The notes below the pieces were generated by a model. That model had not been told where the DNA came from. It saw only the letters and a list, made by a program, of their open reading frames with translations, and did not search any database. Shown here piece by piece: positions 1-8,373 of a stretch of DNA of 64,000 bases (position 1 is the first letter of the stretch; each line of letters opens with the position of its first letter). The position numbers were made by a program, and so were the translations under genes. The DNA is from Neoaquamicrobium sediminum (GTDB taxonomy: Bacteria; Pseudomonadota; Alphaproteobacteria; Rhizobiales; Rhizobiaceae): the NCBI RefSeq assembly GCF_013240295.1, contig NZ_JABETK010000001.1:310001-374000 (forward strand), read 5' to 3'.

Positions 1-76
1 GACCGATGGGGATACGCAGGAAGATCAGCAGCAGAAGGACGGGAAAGGAGTAGATACCCAGCTCGAGATTGCTCAA
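1..76 (-). CDS. dctM: TRAP transporter large permease DctM, N-terminal fragment
   Basis: The first ~25 residues of a membrane protein run off the left edge of the window. From a TTG start they read MSNLELGIYSFPVLLLLIF, the hydrophobic N-terminal helix typical of DctM, the large membrane subunit of TRAP transporters. It lies directly downstream of the small permease and in the same transcript as dctP, so it should form the sodium-driven channel of this uptake system. The TTG start is chosen because it would overlap the stop of dctQ (TTGA) once a one-base gap in a G run is corrected. The ATG five codons upstream is in another frame and gives a non-hydrophobic product. Only the N-terminus can be judged. 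Confidence 0.75.
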   Translation of the reverse strand, partial: MSNLELGIYSFPVLLLLIFLRIPIG

Positions 77-604
77 GACGCATCTCCCCCTTCGTCGGCG
101 CGAACTGGCTTTCACCGGCGAACGCTTCCTTAGCCCGGACAATCGTCATGTATACGGACACGATCACGCCCACGACGATGGCGCACATGGCGGCTGCAAA
201 ACCCCACCACACCGGGAACTGCAGGATGAAAGTCGTCTCCTGATAGCGGATCTTGTCCATCATGCCGTACCAGAGCCGCCAGGCGAGCAGGATCATGACC
301 AGCGTCATCAACAACTCGGCGAGCAGGTCGATGACCCTGTTGATCCTGTCGGGAAAAAGCTGGTGAATACATCCACCGTCGCATGCGCACGCTGGAGCTG
401 GCACCAGGGCAGGAACGAGAAGACCGCGAAGGCGGTCATAGCCTCGACCAGCTCGAAGTCGCCGGGTATCGGCCCCAGACCCTGACGCACAAGCCCACGG
501 CCCGTGATGCTGACCACGATCAGCAATGTAATGACCACCAGCACGAGCCCGCCGAGAATGGCGAGCGCCCGCGCCAGCCACTCGATGGCCGCCGATCGCC
601 TCAT
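73..604 (-). CDS. dctQ: TRAP transporter small permease DctQ (two apparent frameshifts)
   Basis: This is the small membrane subunit of a TRAP transporter, about 177 aa with four hydrophobic segments. The start at 604 (MRRSAAIEWLARAL) has a GGAGGA ribosome site. The reading frame runs to about 355 (HATVDVFTSFFP). It then continues as DRINRVIDLLAELLMTLV in the next frame, so one base is missing in the run at 351-358. A second missing base in the C run at 86-90 would give a stop (TGA) overlapping the dctM start. Both gaps fall in homopolymers, as with other genes in this window, so the gene is probably intact in the organism. It partners DctM and the binding protein DctP and is separated from dctP by a monooxygenase gene. 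Confidence 0.78.
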
Positions 605-685
605 CCAGTTCCTCCACCCACCAGACTTCCGGATCGGAACGCTACTCGCTGCCGAATGCAGCGACAACCGTCCGGCTGTTCATTT

Positions 686-703
686 TTGTTATGTTTCATA
701 ACA
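686..703. promoter_or_regulatory. Palindromic operator-like site upstream of dctQM
   Basis: The site TGTTATG-TTT-CATAACA (687-703) is a perfect 7-bp inverted repeat in the gap between the monooxygenase stop and dctQ. It is AT-rich against a GC-rich background and has no T run after it, so an operator is more likely than a terminator. Its TTGTTA...TAACA core resembles the palindrome upstream of hmgA at 11258-11275. A shared regulator is an inference. Confidence 0.45.
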
Positions 704-720
704 GATTGCCCCATCCGCAT

Positions 721-1994
721 TCAAGCCGGAACCGATGCGCCACGTGGCGGAAGCAGCGAGGGTCGCGCGTTCAGCGTCTCCACGTCGAAACCGGCAAGCT
801 TCTTGTAAGCGGCTGCCGTCTGCTCCAGCTCTGCGCGGGAGAGCACCTCCGTCACATCGTCGAACTCGCCCCCGCAACGCTCCTCCACGAGCTGCATTAC
901 CTGATCCGGTCCATTGCCGCGATTGGCAACGACGATGCGCGTTGTCGCCGGGCGGCGCTCTGCTTCATATACGTTGAGCGCGTCCTGACCCATGCCATGG
1001 TCGATGAACGCCCTCGTGAGCACGCGCGCATCGATGATGGCCTGCGAAGCACCGTTCGAGCCGATCGGATACATAGGGTGTGCGGCGTCGCCGATGAGCG
1101 TGACGCGCCCATGCGTCCAGCGCTCCAGCGGGTCTCGGTCGACCATGGGATATTCGAAGCATACGCCGCCGGCGCGCATCAGCGACGGGCAATCCAGCCA
1201 ATCGAAACGCCAGTCCTCGAAAGCCGGCAGGAAATCGGCAAAGTCGCCTTGCCGGTTCCAGTCCTCGCGGTTCCAGCCGGCACCGGCGTCATATTTCAAC
1301 TCGCCGATCCAGTTGATGAGTGCCTCGCCGGTTTCCGTATCCGGCCGCGAGATCGGATAGGTGACGAACTTCTGCCATTCGTGCCCGGCCATTGCCATTG
1401 TCGCGCCGGTCAGAAACGGCTGCGCGCGGGTCGTTCCGCGCCACAGTACAGCCCCGCCCCATTTCGGCGGGCCCTCATGCGGGAAGAGCTGCCTGCGCAC
1501 GGCAGAATGAATGCCATCGGCGGCAACCAGTATGTCGGCCTCCGCCCGGTAGGCGGCACCGCCTGCATCGCGGAACGTCACCTCGACCTTGCCGCCCGAC
1601 TCGTGGAAGCCTTCGGCCGCCATGCCGGTGACAACCGCCCCCTCCCCGAGGCGCTTGCGTACTGCGTCGAACAGCATGGTCTGCAGCATGCCGCGATGGA
1701 CAGAAAATTGCGGCCAATCGTAGCCGGCGAACCGACCGCGGGCTCCGACCAAATCAGGCGCCCGCGCTTGGAGAAATAGGCGACTTCCTGCGTCCGCACG
1801 CCGATGGCCTCGAGTTCAGCCTCCAGCCCCATTTCGAAAAGCTCACGCACCGCATGCGGCTGCACGTTGATGCCGACGCCGAGCGGACGGATCGCCGAAA
1901 CCTGCTCGAACACGCGGGCTGCAATGCCGGCCTGATGCAGAGACAGCGCAAGCGACAGTCCCGCGATGCCGCCGCCGACGATAATGACGCTCAT
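721..1994 (-). CDS. Flavin-dependent aromatic monooxygenase (class A), one frameshift
   Basis: A FAD-dependent hydroxylase of the PhzS / 3-hydroxybenzoate 6-hydroxylase / salicylate hydroxylase type, about 424 aa when joined. The dinucleotide fold GGGIAGLSLALSL lies at residues 5-17. The mid-protein DG motif reads VAADGIHSAVR and the second FAD motif reads LIGDAAHPMYPIGSNGASQ. The frame breaks at 1740-1742: KRGRLIWSEP continues as RGRFAGYDWPQFSVHRG if one G is restored, so this is a probable sequencing gap. It sits between dctP and dctQ in the same operon. The protein therefore probably hydroxylates the compound imported by the TRAP system, with NAD(P)H and O2. The exact substrate cannot be read from sequence. 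Confidence 0.82.
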
Positions 1995-2010
1995 TGGCTT
2001 CCCCGGATGC

Positions 2011-2043
2011 GAAGCGGGGCGGACTCGTCATCCGCCCCGCTTC
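2011..2043 (-). terminator. 13-bp hairpin between dctP and the monooxygenase
   Basis: A perfect inverted repeat (arms 2011-2023 and 2031-2043, loop CTCGTCA) lies just after the dctP stop inside the operon. There is no T run on the minus strand. It more likely protects the 3' end of the dctP message or partly attenuates downstream transcription. That would fit the usual need for more binding protein than permease. Confidence 0.6.
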
Positions 2044-2059
2044 ATTCTGTCGGACGATA

Positions 2060-3112
2060 TTACTGCGCGGCCGTGTATTTCTCAATCAGCGCGCGGGCAT
2101 CTTCCAGAAGGCCCTTGCCGTCCAGGCTCTTGCCATCCATCTCGGCGACCCAGTTGTCGATCACTGGCTGGGAGGCTTCCTTCCACCGGGCAACCTCGGC
2201 CTCGTCGAGCGTGATGATGTTGTTACCGCGATCGACGGCAATCTGGCGGCTCGGACCATCGGCGCCGGCCTGCGTACGACCGGCGAAAGCGGCAAATTCC
2301 TGGCCGGAATTGTCGTCGAGCACTTTCTTCAGATCGTCAGGCAGGCTGTCATACTTCGCCTTGTTCATCGCGAGCACGAAGGTCGTCGTGTAGAGCGCAT
2401 GGTCGCCACCGAACTCCGTGTGGTTCTCCACCAGCTCCGGCACCTTCAGTGCCGGCGTTACCTCCCACGGGATGACGCAGGCGTCGATCACACCCTTCGA
2501 CAGCGCTTCGGTGATCTGCGGCACCGGCATACCCACCGGGGTCGCGCCAAGCGTGCCCAGAAGCGTGTTGATGATGCGTGTCGGCGCGCGCACCTTCATG
2601 CCCGTCAGATCTTCCAGCTTCTCGATCGGCGTCTTGGAATGCAGCATGCCCGGTCCATGGACCCAAACGCCGATGACGTGGACATCCTTGAACTCGGTGT
2701 CCTTCATGCGCGACTCGAAGAGGTCCCAATAGGCCCGCGACGTCGCCTCGGCGTTGGTCATCATGAAGGGCAGTTCGAACACCTCTGTCGAGGGGAAGCG
2801 TCCCGGGGTGGAGCCCGGAAGCGTCCACACGATGTCGACCGTGCCGTCCTGTGCCTGGTCGATGAGCTGGGGCGGCGTGCCGCCGAGCTGCATGGCCGGG
2901 TAGCGCTCGATCTTGATGCGGCCGCCCGACTCAGCCTCAACCTTGTCGGCCCACGGGTCCAGCACAAGCTTCGGCACGTTTGCCTGCGGCGGCAGGAACT
3001 GGTGGAGGCGCAGGGTGACTTCCTGCGCAAGCGTGGTGGTTGTGGTTGCCAGCCATCCCGCCGATGCAATCGATGCGGCGACGACGAGCGATTTGAAGAA
3101 TGCAGGCTTCAT
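2060..3112 (-). CDS. dctP: TRAP transporter substrate-binding protein DctP
   Basis: The periplasmic solute receptor of the TRAP system, 350 aa. A signal peptide covers about residues 1-29 and ends TTTLAQ/EVTLRLHQF. The mature protein has the DctP-family pattern: HQFLPPQANVPK near the start, then GTVDIVWTLPGSTPGRF and the region GMKVRAPTRIINTLLGTLGA, whose arginine is normally the carboxylate-binding residue of the family. The ligand is therefore probably an organic acid, and the neighbours suggest an aromatic acid. It is the first gene of an operon with a flavin monooxygenase, dctQ and dctM. The upstream gap holds repeated TGTAACA sites that may control it. Confidence 0.93.
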   Translation of the reverse strand: MKPAFFKSLVVAASIASAGWLATTTTTLAQEVTLRLHQFLPPQANVPKLVLDPWADKVEAESGGRIKIERYPAMQLGGTPPQLIDQAQDGTVDIVWTLPGSTPGRFPSTEVFELPFMMTNAEATSRAYWDLFESRMKDTEFKDVHVIGVWVHGPGMLHSKTPIEKLEDLTGMKVRAPTRIINTLLGTLGATPVGMPVPQITEALSKGVIDACVIPWEVTPALKVPELVENHTEFGGDHALYTTTFVLAMNKAKYDSLPDDLKKVLDDNSGQEFAAFAGRTQAGADGPSRQIAVDRGNNIITLDEAEVARWKEASQPVIDNWVAEMDGKSLDGKGLLEDARALIEKYTAAQ

Positions 3113-3198
3113 TCTGTTCCTCCCTGAACGATCCGATTTCCGGGTGGCTCCTCGATGCCCCTTTTACCCGGTCCGGGCTCGCGATCCTACAGAACTTT

Positions 3199-3238
3199 AT
3201 GTAACAATAAAGTATGCCTTCGGCATTTTTTGTAACAT
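3199..3238 (-). promoter_or_regulatory. Repeated TGTAACA sites and small hairpin upstream of dctP
   Basis: The AT-rich gap between the lrp-type gene and dctP carries ATGTAACAA (3199-3207) and TGTAACAT (3231-3238). These are direct repeats 31 bp apart, close to three helical turns. Between them lies a 5-bp hairpin ATGCC-TTC-GGCAT (3214-3226), which may end the upstream regulator transcript. ATGTAACAA is the exact complement of TTGTTACAT in the hmgA-marR intergenic palindrome. Confidence 0.4.
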
Positions 3239-3706
3239 TCAGATAGGCAGTGCGTTGGTCTCCTTGAGCGTTTCCAGCACGATCGCCGTCTTAACGTGCT
3301 GCACGGAATCGTGTGGCAGCAGCACGTCGTTGACGAAATCGGCCAATGATTTCAGGTCCGGAGTCACGACCTTCAGGATGTAGTCCATCTCGCCGGTCAG
3401 CGCGTGCGCTTCCTGCACCTCGGGCAACCGGGTCAGAAGTTCGCCAAAGCGCCGTGCGTTGTCGCGGTTGTGCGTCGCGAGCGTCACCGAGATGACGTTG
3501 ACGAGCGGGAAACCGAGGCGGTCGCGGTCGAGGACGGCGCGATAGCCGCGGATCAGCCCTTCATCCTCAAGGCGCTGCCGCCGGCGCGAACATTGCGAGG
3601 GTGACAGGTTCACGCGCTCCGAAAGATCGTTGTTCGTCAGTCGCGCATCCTCCTGCAAATGTGCCAGTATCTTGCGGTCAAACTTGTCGAGACGCTCCAC
3701 TGCCAC
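3239..3706 (-). CDS. Lrp/AsnC-family transcriptional regulator
   Basis: A 155-aa Lrp/AsnC regulator. An N-terminal winged helix-turn-helix (LDKFDRKILAHLQEDARLT through LSPSQCSRRRQRLEDEGLI) is followed by a RAM ligand-binding domain containing ALTGEMDYILKV. I place the start at the GTG (3706) because AGGAGG lies six bases before it. The longer ATG form at 3721 would read through that ribosome site. It is divergent from the 4-hydroxyphenylpyruvate dioxygenase gene, which it probably controls in response to an amino acid or aromatic effector. The palindrome TGATGCATCA (3721-3730) and a second ATGCAT copy nearby are candidate operators. Confidence 0.9.
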   Translation of the reverse strand: MAVERLDKFDRKILAHLQEDARLTNNDLSERVNLSPSQCSRRRQRLEDEGLIRGYRAVLDRDRLGFPLVNVISVTLATHNRDNARRFGELLTRLPEVQEAHALTGEMDYILKVVTPDLKSLADFVNDVLLPHDSVQHVKTAIVLETLKETNALPI

Positions 3707-3835
3707 GATATTCCTCCTCATGATGCATCATCCCCGCATGCATAGTGACCTTACGCACGTCGAATGCAAGCCCCTTGCGGAGGGCAGGTGCTAGTATTCC
3801 TCCAAGCTTCAATCAGCTCCCAAAGGAGGAACATC

Positions 3836-4947
3836 ATGGGTCCGTTCCCGCACGACGCACCGCCCGCTAAAATCACTGCGGAAAATCCCGCCGGCACCGA
3901 CGGATTCGAGTTCGTCGAGTTTGCGCATGAGGACCCGGCGAAGCTGGAAGAGCTGTTTTCGCGAATGGGCTACACGCCGGTAGCCAAGCATCGCAGCAAG
4001 AACATCACCGTCTGGCGCCAGGGCGACATCAACTATGTGGTGAATGCCGAACCGGGTTCGCACGCCATGCGCTTCGTCGGCGAGCATGGCCCTTGCGCGC
4101 CATCGATGGCGTGGCGCGTGGTCGACGCCCAACATGCTTTCGAGCACGCCGTTTCCAAGGGCGCCACGCCTTATGAAGGCGACGACAAGACGCTGGACGT
4201 GCCGGCGATCGTCGGAATCGGAGGGTCGCTGCTCTATTTCATCGAGCGATATGGCGACAAGGGCTCGGCCTATGACACCGAGTTCGAATGGCTGGGCGAT
4301 CGCAATCCGAGGCCCGAAGGCGTGGGCTTCTATTACCTCGACCACCTGACGCACAACGTCTATCGCGGCAACATGGACAAATGGTGGGACTTCTACCGCG
4401 AGCTGTTCGGCTTCACGCAGATCCATTTCTTCGACATCGACGGTCGCATCACCGGGCTGGTCTCCCGCGCGATCACGAGTCCCTGCGGCAAAATCCGCAT
4501 TCCGCTGAACGAGTCGAAGGACGACACCAGCCAGATCGCGGAATACCTGCGCAAGTACAAGGGCGAAGGCATCCAGCACATCGCCGTGGGCACCGATGGC
4601 ATCTACGACGCCACCGACAGACTGGCCGGCAACGGGCTGAAGTTCATGCCCGGACCGCCGGAGACCTATTACGAGATGTCGTACGACCGCGTGAACGGGC
4701 ATGACGAACCTCTGGAGCGGATGAAGAAGCACGGCATCCTGATCGACGGCGAGGGCGTAGTGAACGGTGGCATGACCAAGATCCTGCTGCAGATCTTCTC
4801 CAAGACCGTGATCGGACCGATCTTCTTCGAATTCATCCAGCGCAAGGGCGACGAAGGATTCGGCGAAGGCAACTTCCGCGCACTTTTGAGTCGATCGAGG
4901 AAGACCAGATCCGGCGCGGTGTCATCAAGACGGAAGCCGCGGAGTAG
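3836..4947 (+). CDS. hpd: 4-hydroxyphenylpyruvate dioxygenase, one frameshift near the C-terminus
   Basis: A two-domain VOC-fold Fe(II) dioxygenase, about 370 aa, converting 4-hydroxyphenylpyruvate to homogentisate in tyrosine breakdown. The likely iron ligands are visible: His in LDHLTHNVYRG, His in GIQHIAVGTDG and Glu in IFFEFIQRKG. AAAGGAGGA six bases upstream fixes the ATG at 3836 over a longer frame from 3764. The frame breaks at the T run 4884-4887: GEGNFRALF should continue as ESIEEDQIRRGVIKTEAAE to a stop at 4945-4947. It is divergent from the Lrp regulator and feeds the hmgA operon that lies convergent to it. Confidence 0.9.
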
Positions 4948-4977
4948 GTCGACGGTCCCGTTATAGGGGCCTGGCAG

Positions 4978-5175
4978 CTACTTCATGGCCGCCGCCAGCA
5001 GCTTTTCCAGTCGGTCGAGGTCGCCGACCTCGTTGGCCAGCAGCAGCACGAACCGGGCGTTGAGCCGGGCGCTTTCTTCAAGGCTCAAGCCCTCATGCGC
5101 CGCAATCAACGCCGCGTAGAAATCATCGCCGGCGGGGCCAAGCTGGTCGGCACCGATGTCTTCGTCGCCGCTCAT
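4978..5175 (-). CDS. DUF2783 domain protein
   Basis: A 65-aa acidic protein (MSGDEDIGADQLGPAGDDFY, then LNARFVLLLANEVGDLDRLEKLL) matching the DUF2783 family. Members of this family are typically found beside MhpA-type flavin hydroxylases. Here its start overlaps the hydroxylase stop by four bases, so the two are translationally coupled. It is the last gene of the hmgA operon. The role is unknown; an accessory or stability partner of the hydroxylase is an inference from coupling. Confidence 0.8.
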   Translation of the reverse strand: MSGDEDIGADQLGPAGDDFYAALIAAHEGLSLEESARLNARFVLLLANEVGDLDRLEKLLAAAMK

Positions 5176-6788
5176 ACGCCCCTCCCCGTCGCGCGCCGCA
5201 GTGCCGAGGCAACCGCCTCGCCAGTGGCTCCGTCAAATCGTGCTGCAATGTGCTGATCCGGACGGACCAGATAGGATCGGCCCGCGCCGTAGCGGGCAAT
5301 GGCGTGGCCTTCCTCGTCGAACAGCGTGGTTGCGCCGTTGGCGCGGCGCGAGCGGTCTGCGGTGATCAGAACGCGGTCGAGGCCGGCCGGCAGATCGTCA
5401 GGGATCGCAGCTTCCACCGCAAGGAAGGTGAAGCCGCCGCCGACATGACCGAGCAACCAGCCGGCATCGCCGTTGGCGACCGGCGCGTCGGGCATAGCGG
5501 TACCGGGTGCAACGCCTGCCCCCTCGCCAACGGCCGTCTGCAACGACAGATCACCGAGCCCGCAGGGTTTCGACAACCGGCCGGAATTGACAAGCTTGCG
5601 CGCAAATTCATGCGCATGGGCAAGATCGAGGACGCTGTCGCGGAAGATGCGCTCCATCTCCGTTTTCGGCGTCATGAAGGCTGTGGAACGCGAGGAATTC
5701 AGGATGTTTTCGTCTGCGCCGTGGATGCGCTCCTCGTCGTAGGTGGCGACGAGGCTTTCGGGCGCTTCGCCGCGCACTACCATCGCCAGCTTCCAGATCA
5801 GGTTGTCGACATCCTGGATGCCGCCATTGCCGCCCCGCGCGCCAAACGGCGAGACGATGTGAGCCGAGTCTCCCGCAAAGACGACGCGGCCGTGAATGAA
5901 CCGCTCAAGCCGGCGACACTGGAATGTGTAGACCGACACCCAGTCGAGCTCGAAATCGCGATGACCGATCACCTTCTCGATGCGCGGGATGACGTTTTCC
6001 GGCTTCTTCTCCTCGTCCGGGTCGGCGTCCCAGCCAAGCTGAAGGTCGATGCGGTATATGCCGTCGGGCTGTTTGTGCAGAAGGGCCGATTGCCCGTTGT
6101 GGAAGGGCGGCTCGAACCAGAACCAGCGCTCGGACGGGAACTCCGCCTTCATCTCGACATCGGCGATCAGGAAGCGTTCCTCGAAGACGCGGCCGGCAAA
6201 GTCGAGGCCCAGCATACCACGTACAGGTGAGCGCGCGCCGTCGCAGGCGATCAGCCAGTCGGCTTCGAGCGTATATGCGCCGTCCGGCGTCTCTATGGAG
6301 ACTTGCACGCCGTCGGCGCGGGGCGCGACATCCGTCACCCGGTTCTTCCAGCGCAGGTCGATCATATCGGGAAACTCGGCGGCGCGCTCGACCAGATATT
6401 GCTCGACGTAATATTGCTGGAGATTGATGAAGGCGGGCATCTTGTGGCCTGCTTCCGGCAGCAGGTCAAAGCTCCAGACCTCGCGGTCGCGGTGGAACAG
6501 GCGGCCGACCTTCCAAGTCACGCCCTTTTCCACCATGCGCTCGCCGATGCCTAGCCGGTCGAATATCTCCAACGTGCGCTTCGACCAGCAGATGGCGCGG
6601 CTGCCCAGCGAGACGACGTCGTTGTCGTCGAGAACGACGCAGGGCACGCCATGCAGCGCGCAGTCGATCGCAGCCGCCAGCCCGACAGGTCCCGCGCCGA
6701 CGATAACTACCGGCGCGCGCCGCAGCTTGCCACCGGAGAGTTCAGGCGGGGTGCGGTATGGAAACGGCTTGTAATCGTAGCGCGGCAT
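5172..6788 (-). CDS. FAD-dependent aromatic hydroxylase, MhpA-like
   Basis: A 538-aa flavoprotein hydroxylase of the PHBH/MhpA group. The Rossmann motif VVIVGAGPVGLAAAID is near residue 28, the DG motif (LIACDGARSPVRG) is mid-protein, and the second FAD motif reads VVFAGDSAHIVSPFGARGGN. A C-terminal thioredoxin-like extension is typical of the group. The ATG overlaps the stop of the DinB-like gene (TGATG). Its position in the homogentisate operon suggests ring hydroxylation of a hydroxyphenyl acid, for example 3-hydroxyphenylacetate to homogentisate. That substrate is an inference. Confidence 0.85.
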   Translation of the reverse strand: MPRYDYKPFPYRTPPELSGGKLRRAPVVIVGAGPVGLAAAIDCALHGVPCVVLDDNDVVSLGSRAICWSKRTLEIFDRLGIGERMVEKGVTWKVGRLFHRDREVWSFDLLPEAGHKMPAFINLQQYYVEQYLVERAAEFPDMIDLRWKNRVTDVAPRADGVQVSIETPDGAYTLEADWLIACDGARSPVRGMLGLDFAGRVFEERFLIADVEMKAEFPSERWFWFEPPFHNGQSALLHKQPDGIYRIDLQLGWDADPDEEKKPENVIPRIEKVIGHRDFELDWVSVYTFQCRRLERFIHGRVVFAGDSAHIVSPFGARGGNGGIQDVDNLIWKLAMVVRGEAPESLVATYDEERIHGADENILNSSRSTAFMTPKTEMERIFRDSVLDLAHAHEFARKLVNSGRLSKPCGLGDLSLQTAVGEGAGVAPGTAMPDAPVANGDAGWLLGHVGGGFTFLAVEAAIPDDLPAGLDRVLITADRSRRANGATTLFDEEGHAIARYGAGRSYLVRPDQHIAARFDGATGEAVASALRRATGRGV

Positions 6789-7321
6789 CACAGCAGTCCC
6801 ATGCGTGCGATCTCAGGATCGCGGTCGTAGTCGAGGAAGAACTCGTCAAGTTGCGGCGGCTTTACCGACGTGCCGGCGAGCATGGCGTGAACCTGGCCGC
6901 GATGATGAATCTGGTGCTGGAAGAGATGCGCTAGCAGATTGTCGATGCGTTCGGGAATCTGGCCATTGCGCCCTCGATCCGTGATGACGCTTCGGTCCAG
7001 ATCGCTCTCCTCCAGCCGATCGCAGAATACCATCAACGCCTCGTCCTGCGCACGCTGGGCGTCGGCCAGTGCCTGCGGTTCGCCGCAGGGCTTGAAGGCA
7101 TGGAATGCGGCCGGGCCAATGCCGCCCTGCGCGAGCGCGTCGAGATAATAGCGGTCTATCGCGAGATTATGGTTCAGCGTCTCGGCGATGGACGGGAAGA
7201 AGCTGGTGCGCTCGGCCTCGAACTCGCCCGGCTGAAGCGCGCAGACCGCGCGCAACAGTACATGGTTCGACCAGCGATTGTTGCGGGCCATGGCCGAAAA
7301 ATGCGCCGTCAGCGACGCCAT
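6788..7321 (-). CDS. DinB-like four-helix metalloprotein, possible maleylacetoacetate isomerase substitute
   Basis: A 177-aa protein of the DinB/YfiT superfamily. GGGAGGAG upstream supports the start at 7321. The expected metal triad is visible: His in ETLNHNLAIDRYYLDAL, and two His in HLFQHQIHHRGQVHAML, the classic DinB C-terminal motif. Some superfamily members are thiol-dependent isomerases, such as the mycothiol-dependent maleylpyruvate isomerase. This operon has homogentisate dioxygenase and fumarylacetoacetase but no glutathione-transferase-type MaiA, so this protein is a reasonable candidate for the isomerase step. That function is inferred from context only. Confidence 0.8.
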   Translation of the reverse strand: MASLTAHFSAMARNNRWSNHVLLRAVCALQPGEFEAERTSFFPSIAETLNHNLAIDRYYLDALAQGGIGPAAFHAFKPCGEPQALADAQRAQDEALMVFCDRLEESDLDRSVITDRGRNGQIPERIDNLLAHLFQHQIHHRGQVHAMLAGTSVKPPQLDEFFLDYDRDPEIARMGLL

Positions 7322-7341
7322 GCCTGCTCCTCCCTTTGGCC

Positions 7342-8304
7342 TCAGCCCTGCAGGGCCTCCCACATCTGCCGGTCTCGCTCGGCGGTCCAGATGCGCGGCG
7401 TGTCGATGCCCAGCGCCTCGTCATAGGCGCGCGCGACATTGAAGGGCAGGCAGTGCTCATAGATCGCGTAATCGGCGAACTTCGGGTCGCAGGCTGCGCG
7501 GCAGGCGTCCCACGCCTCCTTGAGGGAGCCGCCGCCCTGGGCGACGCGGGCCACCGGACGATAGGTGGACATGACGAAGTCAGCCGTGTTGTCGAGCGCT
7601 TCGTCGACCATGTCGGAGCCCACCAGCGCATCGCCGCGACCGGGTGCGATCGCGTCCAGATCGAAGGCGCGGATCGACTCCAGTGTGGCCGGCCAGTCGC
7701 CGAAATGGCCGTCACCGCAGTAGCAGGCCGAGTGATATTCGACGATGTCGCCGGTGAACATGACGTTGGCGTCAGGCACGTAGGCAACGATGTCGCCCGC
7801 CGTGTGCGCGCGGCCGAGGAACTCGAGGTCCACGCGACGCTTACCGAGGTAGAACGTCGCGCGGTCGGTGAAGGTCAGGGTCGGCCAGGTGAGGCCGGGG
7901 ATCGACTCGTGGCCCTGAAAGAGCCGCGGGAACCGGCCGAACTCGCTTTCCCAGTCCTCCTGGCCGCGCTCGACGACCATCGCGCGCGCCTTCTCGGACA
8001 TGATGGTCTCGGATGCACCATAGGCCGATGCGCCAAGCACGCGCACGGCGTGGTAGTGGGTCAGCACCACATATTTGATCGGCTTGTCGGTAACGGTCCT
8101 GATCTTCTCGATGACCTTGTTTGCAAGCCTGGGCGTCGCTTGCGCGTCAACGATCATCACGGAATCATCGCCGATGATGACGCCGGTGTTGGGATCGCCC
8201 TCGGCGGTGAATGCCCACAGGTCGCGGCCGATCTCCGTGAAGGAGATCTTCTTTTCGGCAAGGTCGCCCTGCGATGCGAATTGCTTGGTCAATGCAAACT
8301 CCAT
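7342..8304 (-). CDS. Metallo-beta-lactamase-fold hydrolase with atypical metal motif
   Basis: A 320-aa MBL-fold protein in the homogentisate operon. The strands leading to the first metal motif are clear (IKYVVLTHYHAVRVLGASAY), but the usual HxHxDH reads HYHAVR, so the Asp and third His are absent. Later motifs remain: RAHTAGDIVAYVPDANVMF with TGDIVEYHSAC. Either metal binding differs or only one metal site is kept. A hydrolytic role on a thioester, lactone or ring-cleavage product is possible but not shown. It is transcribed between fumarylacetoacetase and the DinB-like gene. Confidence 0.8.
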   Translation of the reverse strand: MEFALTKQFASQGDLAEKKISFTEIGRDLWAFTAEGDPNTGVIIGDDSVMIVDAQATPRLANKVIEKIRTVTDKPIKYVVLTHYHAVRVLGASAYGASETIMSEKARAMVVERGQEDWESEFGRFPRLFQGHESIPGLTWPTLTFTDRATFYLGKRRVDLEFLGRAHTAGDIVAYVPDANVMFTGDIVEYHSACYCGDGHFGDWPATLESIRAFDLDAIAPGRGDALVGSDMVDEALDNTADFVMSTYRPVARVAQGGGSLKEAWDACRAACDPKFADYAIYEHCLPFNVARAYDEALGIDTPRIWTAERDRQMWEALQG

Positions 8305-8373
8305 TTCAGTCTTTACGCGGTTCCACAGCCGTCTGGCGACGGGTCGTCAGACGGAGAGAACGTTCGGGAGGGC

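Noticed and set aside
691..1779. Long plus-strand frame opposite the monooxygenase
   Set aside because: It is the antisense shadow of a clear FAD hydroxylase in GC-rich DNA; its translation has no motif or hydrophobic pattern.
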